Origin: Companilactobacillus sp.
GTDB lineage: Bacteria; Bacillota; Bacilli; Lactobacillales; Lactobacillaceae
Direction: 5' to 3'
Assembly: GCF_022484265.1 (NCBI RefSeq)
Contig: NZ_JAKVLR010000001.1
Location: 1 to 64,000, forward strand
DNA: 64,000 bases
Numbering within the stretch: position 1 is the first letter of the stretch; each line of letters begins with the position of its first letter. The position numbers were made by a program, and so were the translations under genes. The notes beneath the pieces are model-generated. The model was not told where the DNA came from. It ran no database searches and worked only from the letters and a program-made list of their open reading frames with translations. This document shows, in pieces, positions 47,439 through 56,039 of the stretch.

Positions 47439-47576
47439 ATGATTATGAAATATCGTGTATATTTAGATACAGATTCACAATTGTTTACTGTCGTAGATAC
47501 TAACAACGAAAACGTTTCTGCCAACGGTACAACAATTGAAGAAGCTGTCAGCAATTTAAAAGCAAAAGTAGCCTAA
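47439..47576 (+). CDS. Small HicB-like protein (45 aa), unknown
   Basis: 45 aa, MIMKYRVYLDTDSQLFTVVD then TNNENVSANGTTIEEAVSNL and KAKVA. A strand-hairpin-helix pattern, with EEAVSNLKAKV as the helix, is like the short HicB fold, but the protein is too small for a normal antitoxin and no toxin partner is seen. It has a consensus promoter, GGAGG 7 nt before the ATG (a second in-frame ATG is at 47445), and a terminator, so it is very likely expressed. Function is unknown. Confidence 0.65.
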   Translation: MIMKYRVYLDTDSQLFTVVDTNNENVSANGTTIEEAVSNLKAKVA

Positions 47577-47582
47577 CTAAAA

Positions 47583-47617
47583 AAAGCGTTGAAAACTCGT
47601 TTGAGCTTTCAACGCTT
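47583..47617. terminator. Terminator hairpin after 45-aa gene
   Basis: Stem AAAGCGTTGAAA / TTTCAACGCTTT with apex CTCGTTTGAG. The T-run is better on the minus strand; it may be bidirectional. Confidence 0.72.
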
Positions 47618-47645
47618 TATCATTTTAAAATGAATATGAATGTAA

Positions 47646-47673
47646 AACTAAAAGCAGACCGCAAGGTCTGCTT
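47646..47673. terminator. Bidirectional terminator
   Basis: Stem AAAAGCAGACC / GGTCTGCTTTT with loop GCAA, between convergent units. Confidence 0.85.
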
Positions 47674-47674
47674 T

Positions 47675-48025
47675 TTAAGATTGAGTAAGTTTTTGATGGT
47701 TAGCATACAATACGCCCCAGATTCCAGGGATGAAGTAAAGCGATGAACCAAAGAAAGCTAGTACGATCAAGATGATAGGATAGATGTAAGAATTATCTCG
47801 GTGAAGATACTTGATCATGAAGAACGCCAATACCTGTTCACAAATGAAGAATATTGCCATGCCGATCACAGCAACAATCAAAATCATTTTTTCATTAGGA
47901 GCGTAATGATAATTAGGCACTCCCAACAGTAGTAAAGCAACGCCAATAACTGCGAATATAAAAATTACCGTAGAAATCCACCAAACGATCCATCCGGATT
48001 TTTGAACACTAGTAGAATTTTTCAT
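47675..48025 (-). CDS. Small membrane protein (116 aa), unknown
   Basis: 116 aa with four hydrophobic helices (around 12-34, 46-68, 80-96 and 97-109) and short polar ends. No domain is recognised; small DUF-type lactobacillus membrane proteins look similar. The ATG follows GGGAGG. It is a single gene ended by the terminator at 47646. Confidence 0.7.
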   Translation of the reverse strand: MKNSTSVQKSGWIVWWISTVIFIFAVIGVALLLLGVPNYHYAPNEKMILIVAVIGMAIFFICEQVLAFFMIKYLHRDNSYIYPIILIVLAFFGSSLYFIPGIWGVLYANHQKLTQS

Positions 48026-48240
48026 TTAAATCCTCCCAAATACAGTTAATATTTAATTTAATTGTAGCATGCAATAATTATTTAAATTTATTGCGCAAAA
48101 ATCTTGAAAAAACCTTAATATGCGCTGGATTTATTGAAATGACAGGAATGAAAATTGCATAATCATAGTAAGTACTCATCGGTCAAATGTGGGGAGTTTG
48201 TCCGATGATACTGTGAAAAAATGTGATTGGAGTTTTAAAA

Positions 48241-48633
48241 ATGTTAAAAGAATTTCGAGATTTTATTAGTCGTGGCAATGTCATGGACTTGGCAGTCGGT
48301 GTAATTATGGGGGCTGCTTTCACGGCAATCGTAACATCATTGGTATCTAATTTGATCAACCCCTTGATCGGTTTGATTCTTGGAAAAATTGATTTATCGA
48401 ACATGGTCGTAAAAGTTGCAGGTGCCAATTTTAAATATGGTAGTTTCATAGAATCTATCATCAATTTCTTGATCATCGCCTTGGTGGTATTTTTCTTAGT
48501 CAAAGGTGTAAACAAATTAATGCGGACTTCAAAGCCTGAAGAAAAAGCTGAGGAACCTTCAAAAGAAGACGAAATGATCAAATACTTAAAGAAAATCTCA
48601 GAGTCTGTAGATGCAAAAGATACAGAAAAATAA
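48241..48633 (+). CDS. mscL: Large-conductance mechanosensitive channel
   Basis: Releases solutes on sudden osmotic downshift. 130 aa from the ATG at 48241, which has TTGGAG 8 nt upstream; an earlier in-frame start at 48223 has none. The N-terminal FRDFISRGNVMDLAVGVIMGAAF is the diagnostic first helix; the second helix is SIINFLIIALVVFFLVKG, followed by an acidic-basic cytoplasmic bundle with KKISESVDAK. It has normal length and a single-gene layout. Confidence 0.95.
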   Translation: MLKEFRDFISRGNVMDLAVGVIMGAAFTAIVTSLVSNLINPLIGLILGKIDLSNMVVKVAGANFKYGSFIESIINFLIIALVVFFLVKGVNKLMRTSKPEEKAEEPSKEDEMIKYLKKISESVDAKDTEK

Positions 48634-48794
48634 ATATACTTTTACTGAAAATTAGAAGTATTCAAATCAATTAAATATGAAGAAAAACAGCTTTAAACCA
48701 ATAATTTCTCTTTATTGTCTTGTAAAAAATGAAAATTCGAGTTACTATAATTAACACAAAATTAATTTTTTTCTAATCAGTGGAGGGAATAGAT

Positions 48795-50021
48795 ATGACA
48801 GATACAAAGAAAGTAGTACTAGCTTATTCAGGAGGTTTGGATACTTCTGTAGCCATTCCGTGGCTAAAAGATAAAGGATACGACGTTATTGCATGTTGTA
48901 TTGATGTCGGCGAAGGAAAAGATCACGACTTTATTGAAAAGAAAGCTATTCAAGTAGGAGCCGTTGACGCTGTAACAATCGACGCAAAGGAAGAATTTGC
49001 TGACAATTATGCATTAGTTTCATTACAAGGTAACACTCTTTATGAAGACAGTTATCCTTTACTCTCTGCTCTATCCCGACCACTGATAGTTAAAAAATTA
49101 GTTGAAGTTGCAAATGAAAAGGGTGCTGTAGCCATTGCTCATGGTTGTACCGGAAAAGGTAACGACCAAGTTCGTTTTGAAGTAGGTATTCATGCTTTGG
49201 CTCCAGATTTGGACGTTTTGAGCCCAGTTAGAGATTGGCACTGGTCACGTGAAGAAGAAATCGACTATGCTAAGAAACATGACATTCCAGTTCCAATTAG
49301 CTTAGATTCACCATATTCAATCGATGCTAATATTTGGGGACGTGCTAACGAAGCCGGTGTTCTTGAAGATCCATGGGTTGAAGCACCAGAAGATGCATTT
49401 GGTTTAACAAAGCCAATCGAAGAAACACCCGATGAACCTACAACTTTGACAATCACTTTTGATAAAGGTGTTCCAGTTGCAGTTAATGGCGAAGAAATGT
49501 CATTTGCAACTATCATCGAAAAATTAAACGTTATTGCAGGAGACAATGGTGTCGGTAGAATTGACCACATCGAAAACAGACTTGTTGGTATCAAGTCACG
49601 TGAAATTTACGAATGTCCTGCAGCTATGGTCTTGATCAAAGCTCACAAGGAACTTGAAGATTTAACAACAGAACGTGACTTAGGTCATTTCAAACCAGTT
49701 ATTGAAAAAGAATTAACAGAAATTATCTATAATGGTCTTTGGTTCTCACCATTGATGAACTCATTGTTGGCATTCTTGAAGGAAAGCCAAAAGAACGTTA
49801 CTGGCGATATCAGATTAAACTTGTTCAAAGGTAATATCTGGATCCTTGGACGTAAATCAAAGAGCTCATTGTATGATAAAGATCTTGCTACATATACTTC
49901 AGCCGATTCATTCGACCAAGAAGCAGCTAAAGGATTTATCAAACTTTGGGGACTTCCAACACAAGTTCAAGCTCAAGTTGATGCCAAAAATGGTAAGAAA
50001 CTAGTTAACGAGGACAAATAA
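48795..50021 (+). CDS. argG: Argininosuccinate synthase
   Basis: Joins citrulline and aspartate with ATP, the penultimate step of arginine synthesis. [10 protein letters not shown] (residues ~9-18) is the PP-loop; [15 protein letters not shown] and the [10 protein letters not shown] follow. I start at the ATG at 48795 (408 aa) after GGAGGG; the earlier GTG at 48780 overlaps that ribosome site. TATAAT lies at 48746-48751. The stop overlaps the argH ATG by one base (TAATG). Lone argGH pairs let a cell use external citrulline; earlier arginine genes are not in this window. Confidence 0.96.
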   Translation: MTDTKKVVLAYSGGLDTSVAIPWLKDKGYDVIACCIDVGEGKDHDFIEKKAIQVGAVDAVTIDAKEEFADNYALVSLQGNTLYEDSYPLLSALSRPLIVKKLVEVANEKGAVAIAHGCTGKGNDQVRFEVGIHALAPDLDVLSPVRDWHWSREEEIDYAKKHDIPVPISLDSPYSIDANIWGRANEAGVLEDPWVEAPEDAFGLTKPIEETPDEPTTLTITFDKGVPVAVNGEEMSFATIIEKLNVIAGDNGVGRIDHIENRLVGIKSREIYECPAAMVLIKAHKELEDLTTERDLGHFKPVIEKELTEIIYNGLWFSPLMNSLLAFLKESQKNVTGDIRLNLFKGNIWILGRKSKSSLYDKDLATYTSADSFDQEAAKGFIKLWGLPTQVQAQVDAKNGKKLVNEDK

Positions 50022-51403
50022 TGAGTACCAAAAAATTATGGGGTGGTCGTTTTCAAGCTCAAGCTGAAACTTGGGTCGATGAATTCGGTGCATCAATAAG
50101 TTTTGATCAACTCATGGCAGACGAAGATATCGAAGGTTCTTTAGCACACGTTAAGATGCTCAAAGAAACTAAGATCTTAAATGAATCAGATTGTGATCAG
50201 ATTATTGCTGGGTTGGAAAATATCCAACAAGAGCTACATGATGGCAAACTTGATTTCACAGTTGAAAACGAAGATATTCATATGAATATTGAAAGTATTT
50301 TAACTGATGAGATTGGCCCGGTTGCAGGTAAATTGCATACTGGACGTTCAAGAAACGACCAAGTAGCGACTGATTTTCATTTGTATGTTAAGAATCGTCT
50401 ACCTAAGATTATTGAAGAAATTCAAACGATTCAAAAGACATTGGTAGAATTAGCTGACAATAATGTCGAAACAATTATGCCGGGCTATACTCATCTTCAA
50501 CATGCCCAACCTATTTCGTATGGACATTATTTGATGGCTTATTATTCAATGTTTAAGCGTGACGTTGAACGTTTCCAATTCAATATGAAACATGCTGACA
50601 TTAGTCCATTGGGAGCTGCAGCCTTAGCTGGAACAACTTTCCCAATTGACCGTGAATTCACAGCTAAAGAATTAGGATTCGGCGATATTTATAGTAATTC
50701 GTTGGATGCTGTTTCTGATCGTGATTTCGCTCTCGAATTTTTGAGTAATGCATCGATTTTGATGATGCATCTATCGAGATTTTGTGAAGAAATCAGTATG
50801 TGGGTCAGTTACGAGTTCCAATATCTTGAACTCAGCGACAAGTACACCACGGGAAGTTCAATCATGCCACAGAAGAAAAATCCTGATATGGCTGAATTGA
50901 TCCGTGGTAAGAGTGGACGTGTTTATGGTCACTTGCTAGGCTTGTTATCAACGATGAAATCATTGCCATTAGCCTATAATAAAGACCTTCAAGAAGATAA
51001 AGAGGGTACTTTTGACACGGTTAAGACGTTATTGCCTGCTTTGCGAGTATTTAACGGTATGATTTCAACGCTTAAGGTCAAAAAAGATAATATGCGTCAT
51101 GCTACTGAAAATGATTTTTCAAATGCAACTGAACTGGCTGATTATTTAGCAACCAAGGGTATTCCTTTTAGAGAAGCTCATGGTATTGTTGGGCAATTAG
51201 TACTGAAGGGGCTAGAAACTCATCAAAATCTTCAAGACATCACTATGGAGGACTTCAAGAAGATCTCTCCTAAGATCGAAGAAGACGTTTATGAAGTTTT
51301 GAAACCAGAAGTAGCGGTTGAAAGAAGAAATTCATTAGGTGGTACAGGATTTGCTTCAGTGAGAAAGCAAATTGCGGACGCTAAAAAAGAATTAGATATT
51401 TAA
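50021..51403 (+). CDS. argH: Argininosuccinate lyase
   Basis: Splits argininosuccinate to arginine and fumarate. Fumarase-superfamily signature [11 protein letters not shown] is near residue 281; [15 protein letters not shown] and TPGYTHLQ-like [16 protein letters not shown] carry the active-site His/Thr. At 460 aa it is full-length. It is translationally coupled to argG by TAATG and followed by a terminator. Confidence 0.97.
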   Translation: MSTKKLWGGRFQAQAETWVDEFGASISFDQLMADEDIEGSLAHVKMLKETKILNESDCDQIIAGLENIQQELHDGKLDFTVENEDIHMNIESILTDEIGPVAGKLHTGRSRNDQVATDFHLYVKNRLPKIIEEIQTIQKTLVELADNNVETIMPGYTHLQHAQPISYGHYLMAYYSMFKRDVERFQFNMKHADISPLGAAALAGTTFPIDREFTAKELGFGDIYSNSLDAVSDRDFALEFLSNASILMMHLSRFCEEISMWVSYEFQYLELSDKYTTGSSIMPQKKNPDMAELIRGKSGRVYGHLLGLLSTMKSLPLAYNKDLQEDKEGTFDTVKTLLPALRVFNGMISTLKVKKDNMRHATENDFSNATELADYLATKGIPFREAHGIVGQLVLKGLETHQNLQDITMEDFKKISPKIEEDVYEVLKPEVAVERRNSLGGTGFASVRKQIADAKKELDI

Positions 51404-51406
51404 TGA

Positions 51407-51441
51407 AAAGAGCATAACCACTAGGGTTGTGCTCTTTTTTT
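51407..51441 (+). terminator. argGH terminator
   Basis: Stem AGAGCATAACC / GGTTGTGCTCT (with one G-T pair) and a seven-T tail. Confidence 0.9.
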
Positions 51442-51546
51442 GTGCAATTATTTAAACATTTCTTAAAACGATAAGTGAAATGATTAACGTTTAATTACGA
51501 ATGCTATTATGTAAGCGTATTAAAAATATTATAGGGGTGAAACATT

Positions 51547-52494
51547 ATGAGCGTTAAAGTAAGTAAGTTCATGTCCTCGCCAAGCAAGGTGTTCTACACT
51601 GCAGCATTGACAATTATTGTCATCATGTTGATTGGTACAGGATTTGACTGGCAGATTTCTCAAGCGATTATGAACCAAAATTCATGGTATGGAACAATTT
51701 TCCAAGACTTCGGTCTTTGGCCAATTCCATTTATTATCATGTTGAGTTCAATGGTCATTATTAATTATGGCTGGCGTTCTAAGAACAAGCCATGGTTTGT
51801 TCGTTGGAGCATGATCATTGGTGCATTCGTATTGTCAGGTTGGCAATTATGGGCTAATTATTTAAAGACGACCGTTTATTACGCATTAACTTTGAATGAC
51901 AATATTAAAAAAGGATTACCAGTGGGGACTGCTAATAGCGATGGTGGTAATCTACATCTTTCATTTTTAGGCAATTTTACAGTTTGGATCATTATTTATT
52001 TAGTATTTTTCTTCATTACTCAAATTTGGCTTTCACATAAGTCAGATGAACAAATGGATTATTTAGTTAAGGTTGCAGTTGTTGCAACTTTAGCAGCAAT
52101 CGTAGCCAACGATATGAACAGCGCTATGAAGACTTATTGGGGCAGATGGAGACCTTATGAGTTAGCAGGTAATCATACTCACTTTACTAATTGGTTCCAA
52201 CCAAATGGTGCCAATGACCATATGAGTTTCCCATCAGGTCACACAACAGCTGCGGCAGGTATTATGTTGTTGCCAATGTTCGTTGATCGTGCCAACGTTA
52301 AATTGCAAAAGATCACATTCTGGTGCGGTTTGGCATATTGTATCTTGATGTGGGCTTCACGTGTTCGTGTTGGCGCACATTTCTTAACAGATGCTACTTC
52401 AGGTCTATGGACAGTTTGGTTCGTATTCTTCGTTGTATTAAGCATCACAGGTATGCATTTGGTAGAGTGGAAGAAAGATCCAATTCTCCAATAA
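51547..52494 (+). CDS. PAP2-family phosphatase (315 aa)
   Basis: Membrane phosphatase, longer than the PAP2 protein at 23494. About six helices; the motifs KTYWGRWRP, SFPSGHTT and SRVRVGAHFLTDA are all present in the C-terminal half. It has extended loops after helix 3. The substrate could be a lipid phosphate or an undecaprenyl pyrophosphate; uncertain. Start ATG follows AGGGGTG. No terminator is visible before the pnuC gene, 127 nt downstream. Confidence 0.88.
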   Translation: MSVKVSKFMSSPSKVFYTAALTIIVIMLIGTGFDWQISQAIMNQNSWYGTIFQDFGLWPIPFIIMLSSMVIINYGWRSKNKPWFVRWSMIIGAFVLSGWQLWANYLKTTVYYALTLNDNIKKGLPVGTANSDGGNLHLSFLGNFTVWIIIYLVFFFITQIWLSHKSDEQMDYLVKVAVVATLAAIVANDMNSAMKTYWGRWRPYELAGNHTHFTNWFQPNGANDHMSFPSGHTTAAAGIMLLPMFVDRANVKLQKITFWCGLAYCILMWASRVRVGAHFLTDATSGLWTVWFVFFVVLSITGMHLVEWKKDPILQ

Positions 52495-52621
52495 GCACTA
52501 TATATGGTGTATACCGAATTCAGTTATCACTATATATATGTAATAATTCTGGTATTTATATTTTTTGAATGATACACTAATAATCGTTGTTTTTAAAAAA
52601 CGTTTAGAGGGTGTATTTAGT

Positions 52622-53344
52622 ATGATGGTAATTAACGACTTCAAAGGATGGAGTAAGTCGAGTTACGGATTGTTAGCATTAGGGATCATCATGCAGGCAG
52701 TTATCTTAGTCACAGCAGGCGATTATTCGCCAATGACTTTGATCACCACCTTAGGTGCTGTCCTAGGTGTGACCTGTGTTTTAATGATCAGTAATCGTAA
52801 GGCAAGTAACGGAATTTTTGGGATTATCTCAGCCGTGATCATTATTGTGAATGCAATTATCAACAAAGTGTACGCTGATGCATTATTGCAATTCGCATAT
52901 ATTTTCGTACTGGATATTCCAGTATTGGTTGCTTGGACTAAGCATGAAGATGATACAGGTAGTGCCGAAGTATCTAAACCGCTACAAGGCTTTTTACAAT
53001 GGGCCTATGCCATTGGTGGCATGGTATTGATCTGGGTAGTTTCATATTTTATTTTGAAACAATTTGGCGATACACAACCAGTTATGGATGCATTAGGTTT
53101 TTCAATTGGTATGATTGCATCGATCTTGTGCGTTAGAAGAATCAAAACACAATTTATCTTCTGGTTCGTCCAGGGAGTCGTTTCAATGATCCTTTGGATC
53201 AGAGCTTCGATGATAGCCGGAAACGGTCTGTTAAGTCCACTAGGCTTCATGTACGTTATCTACATGTTGAATGACTTAGTCGGATGGATCACTTGGACCA
53301 GAGCAGAACATAAAGAAAATGTAGCTGCACAAGCAGTTGATTAA
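52622..53344 (+). CDS. pnuC: Nicotinamide riboside/NMN transporter PnuC
   Basis: Imports nicotinamide riboside for NAD synthesis. 240 aa from the ATG at 52622, preceded by GAGGGTG; the frame extends 19 codons further but has no ribosome site there. It has seven to eight helices and the PnuC signatures NAIINKVYADALLQFAYIF and TQFIFWFVQGVVSMILW. The upstream 127 bases contain AT-rich dyads (CACTATATATG-like), but I could not assign a riboswitch. Confidence 0.9.
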   Translation: MMVINDFKGWSKSSYGLLALGIIMQAVILVTAGDYSPMTLITTLGAVLGVTCVLMISNRKASNGIFGIISAVIIIVNAIINKVYADALLQFAYIFVLDIPVLVAWTKHEDDTGSAEVSKPLQGFLQWAYAIGGMVLIWVVSYFILKQFGDTQPVMDALGFSIGMIASILCVRRIKTQFIFWFVQGVVSMILWIRASMIAGNGLLSPLGFMYVIYMLNDLVGWITWTRAEHKENVAAQAVD

Positions 53345-53345
53345 A

Positions 53346-53388
53346 AAAACGGGACTTAATTCGTAATGAATTAGGGCCCGTTTTTTAG
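53346..53388. terminator. Bidirectional terminator pnuC / surface protein 1
   Basis: Stem AAAACGGG..TAATTC / GAATTA..CCCGTTTT with A and T runs, between convergent genes. Confidence 0.85.
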
Positions 53389-55862
53389 ATGGAATCAGTT
53401 GCTTCCCATTGCCAATGGCTGTTGAATAAATTAGCTTGATGCGGATTGGCTATGTTCTTGTCAGTAGTTATTTTTAATGAAAGGTTGTCGTCAATTTCTT
53501 GAGAAAAATCTGTTGTATGCAAACGATTATTGTGGTCTGGTGCAGCGATCGTTGTGATATTGAACTTTTTTCCAACGGGAATGACAGAATTTTTCCAATA
53601 GACTGTGGCATTTAATTTTTGTTTATTTGAAGAATGTTTATTCGAATTCAAATAAAAATCCCCAATGGTTAAGTTGATTCTGACCCTGGGATCTTTAACC
53701 GTACGAGTGTCATTTACTAAAAACTGACCATCATAAGAAGGTTTAACTGAGACTGATCGATTGGGAATTAAGTTATGAGAGCCAAAATTGATTTTTCTAG
53801 GAGCGAAAAGAGATATTTTCCCCTCGGATAATTTGAAGAAAAATTTTGTCTGACCTTCATGACCATCAGGATCACGAATGATGAATTTGAGTGTGTGGAC
53901 TTCATTGTCGTTGATGTCATTGACTGAAAAATCTTCAAACTCCCAACGATTAGCTTTACCAATTAGTTTGTTTTTTTCGCTAATTAAAACTGGTACTTCT
54001 GATTGATTGTCGATCTGGTAGAAAATATCAACCGTCTTACTATCAGCATCAGACCAAGCACCTGAAAAGTTGATCTGTTCATAATTAGGGGTATATGGAT
54101 CATTCTTGGATGTGAATGAATCAGGTGATAGTACCTCAATTTGAGGTTCCTTCGTTGCTTTTGAGTCGATTAAAAAGACGGTTTTATGGACGTCCGAATC
54201 GTGATGGATTTTTTCGCCATTTTCTCCAATGCTAGTACTTCTAGCAATGACTCGGACAATATGTACACCAGCATTTAGATTATTTAATGGGATGTCAAAG
54301 CTCCAAGGATGGTTTTTGCCTTCGCTCATTTCAGAATCAGTTTGTGTATTCGATGATATTTTCTTGGCGTGATCCATATTTTTATCATCCAAAGTGTATA
54401 AGATATCAACTTTATTGTTAAGGTAGTCAAACCAACTTCCTTTTAATGAATAAAATTTAGCTTTATTTTCTGTTATGTCGGGATCATCTTCAGTTCCATA
54501 ATCTGCTAAGACAATATTTGGATGCTGCTTAGCTTTGATATCAAGATGAGTCGTGTATGACATGCTGACTTTCTCATTTAAATCTAAATTTGTATTTTCA
54601 GTATGCATTGAGACTCCAGAATTAAAGTGTCGGTTGATCCATGGTTCACCTGCTCCAGGGTCTTTTCTGGCTTTATCACCTTGATCATAAATATTTTTGA
54701 AAACATTTGGCAGATTATCCATCGAAGAATCTTTTGCCGACCAAGGGAATTGTTCATTGATAAAATACCAGGGTCTTGTACCACGACCAGCCCAAGCGTA
54801 AGGAGAGTCATGTTCACGATTTAATTTAAATTCTAATTTTCCACCAAAATCAGGATTGACAGCATAAAGTCCTTCGTGTACTCCCAGAGAATGCAAAATA
54901 TTATTTGAACCATTTTTAACGATTTTATCGTTTTTTATGAAAGTAATGTCACGAAAAATATAGCCAGTGAAATTATTCAATTTTTGATTACCAACATTTA
55001 TGAAGTCAGTATGTACTTCGACGTCATTATTATTGTTGAAACGTTGCGTGATTTGAATTTTTATTTGATATTTCTTTTTACTCAACCAATTTGGTCGATA
55101 GAACTGTTCAAATACTAACCGTTGTTCTTCAAGTCCCGTTTCAGGATCAATTCGGGAAAATAATTTCACGGAGTTAGCCTTAATACCTTCATCACCAATG
55201 CCTAATGCGTCTGGGCCACTGATATTTGGAGTCAATGAATTTCGATTAGTATGATCGTAATTGCGGATGTTAGTGGTTGTGAAATTGTAAAACGAACCTG
55301 AGTTGCCATTAATTGGCGCATCTCCATTAGTGGTCGTGTAATAGGTGTTTTTTGATTTTTCATCCATATCTTCATAAAGATCCCCATTTTGTGGAACAGT
55401 AATAATACCCGAATTTGCAGCAGTGACGTTGTTGATTCTTGGTCCATTGCCCCATACAGTAGTTTTATTGACAGCATTTTTTATCGTCATATTTTGAAGC
55501 GCGTAATTCAAGGATCCAAAATAGAGGACGGGTGTATTAATACAACCATCCGATTGTGCTTTTGAAGGAAATCCAGAGCTGACAAATAGGCGGTCTTTTG
55601 CTTTCCAGCCATCATCTTTGCTGCGCTGATCATAATCATCTATCTGAGGAAGCGTGTCATCTTCAGCTTCATTAATGATTTCTTCTTCAGTCGGTAGGTT
55701 AGTTTCAGTTTCGTTAGTCTGATTTGTTTCGGATGTTTGCGTTGTGGTTTCTGTGTTCAAATGTTCCTTAGTTTCTGATTTGGATGAAAATCCATATAAA
55801 ATAATGCAAAAACATAGGCAGATCATAGTTAACAGAAGAGGTAAGTGTTTAATGCTTTTCAT
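53385..55862 (-). CDS. Large secreted surface protein, WxL-like C-terminus, copy 1
   Basis: 825 aa from the ATG at 55862 (AAAGGAG upstream). A signal peptide (MKSIKHLPLLLTMICLCF region) and a Thr/Glu-rich low-complexity linker (~30-75) lead to a large central beta domain shared by the three paralogues (VLYFGSLNYAL, TAANSGIITVP, SPYAWAGRGTR, SGVSMHTENT). Two Ig/bacterial-type repeats follow (~430-680), then a WxL-like domain: KINFGSHNL..., a DTR segment, and the end HWQWEATDS. The usual Trp-x-Leu is degraded (WEA). The likely role is non-covalent cell-wall attachment and adhesion or matrix binding; no ligand is evident. It is shorter than copies 2 and 3, lacking their N-terminal ~130-residue domain. 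Confidence 0.78.
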   Translation of the reverse strand: MKSIKHLPLLLTMICLCFCIILYGFSSKSETKEHLNTETTTQTSETNQTNETETNLPTEEEIINEAEDDTLPQIDDYDQRSKDDGWKAKDRLFVSSGFPSKAQSDGCINTPVLYFGSLNYALQNMTIKNAVNKTTVWGNGPRINNVTAANSGIITVPQNGDLYEDMDEKSKNTYYTTTNGDAPINGNSGSFYNFTTTNIRNYDHTNRNSLTPNISGPDALGIGDEGIKANSVKLFSRIDPETGLEEQRLVFEQFYRPNWLSKKKYQIKIQITQRFNNNNDVEVHTDFINVGNQKLNNFTGYIFRDITFIKNDKIVKNGSNNILHSLGVHEGLYAVNPDFGGKLEFKLNREHDSPYAWAGRGTRPWYFINEQFPWSAKDSSMDNLPNVFKNIYDQGDKARKDPGAGEPWINRHFNSGVSMHTENTNLDLNEKVSMSYTTHLDIKAKQHPNIVLADYGTEDDPDITENKAKFYSLKGSWFDYLNNKVDILYTLDDKNMDHAKKISSNTQTDSEMSEGKNHPWSFDIPLNNLNAGVHIVRVIARSTSIGENGEKIHHDSDVHKTVFLIDSKATKEPQIEVLSPDSFTSKNDPYTPNYEQINFSGAWSDADSKTVDIFYQIDNQSEVPVLISEKNKLIGKANRWEFEDFSVNDINDNEVHTLKFIIRDPDGHEGQTKFFFKLSEGKISLFAPRKINFGSHNLIPNRSVSVKPSYDGQFLVNDTRTVKDPRVRINLTIGDFYLNSNKHSSNKQKLNATVYWKNSVIPVGKKFNITTIAAPDHNNRLHTTDFSQEIDDNLSLKITTDKNIANPHQANLFNSHWQWEATDSI

Positions 55863-56003
55863 AGTTATCTCCTTTGTAAGCGAAATCAGTCTGAATCTCA
55901 CATTAACATGGAAGTTGATGGGAAAAGTATTAATATACGTTGAATATCGTATGGATTGGTGGATCGAATTTTATTTTGAAAATTGTATGCTGAATAAATG
56001 GAA

Positions 56004-56031
56004 TAATAAAAAACCACTCGTCATGAGTGGC
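56004..56031 (-). terminator. Terminator of copy 2
   Basis: Stem CCACTC / GAGTGG with T-run on the minus strand, just after the copy 2 stop. Confidence 0.82.
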
Positions 56032-56039
56032 TTAAATTC

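Noticed and set aside
52495..52621. A NAD-sensing riboswitch before pnuC
   Set aside because: No conserved motif could be identified by eye; the AT-rich dyads alone are not enough.
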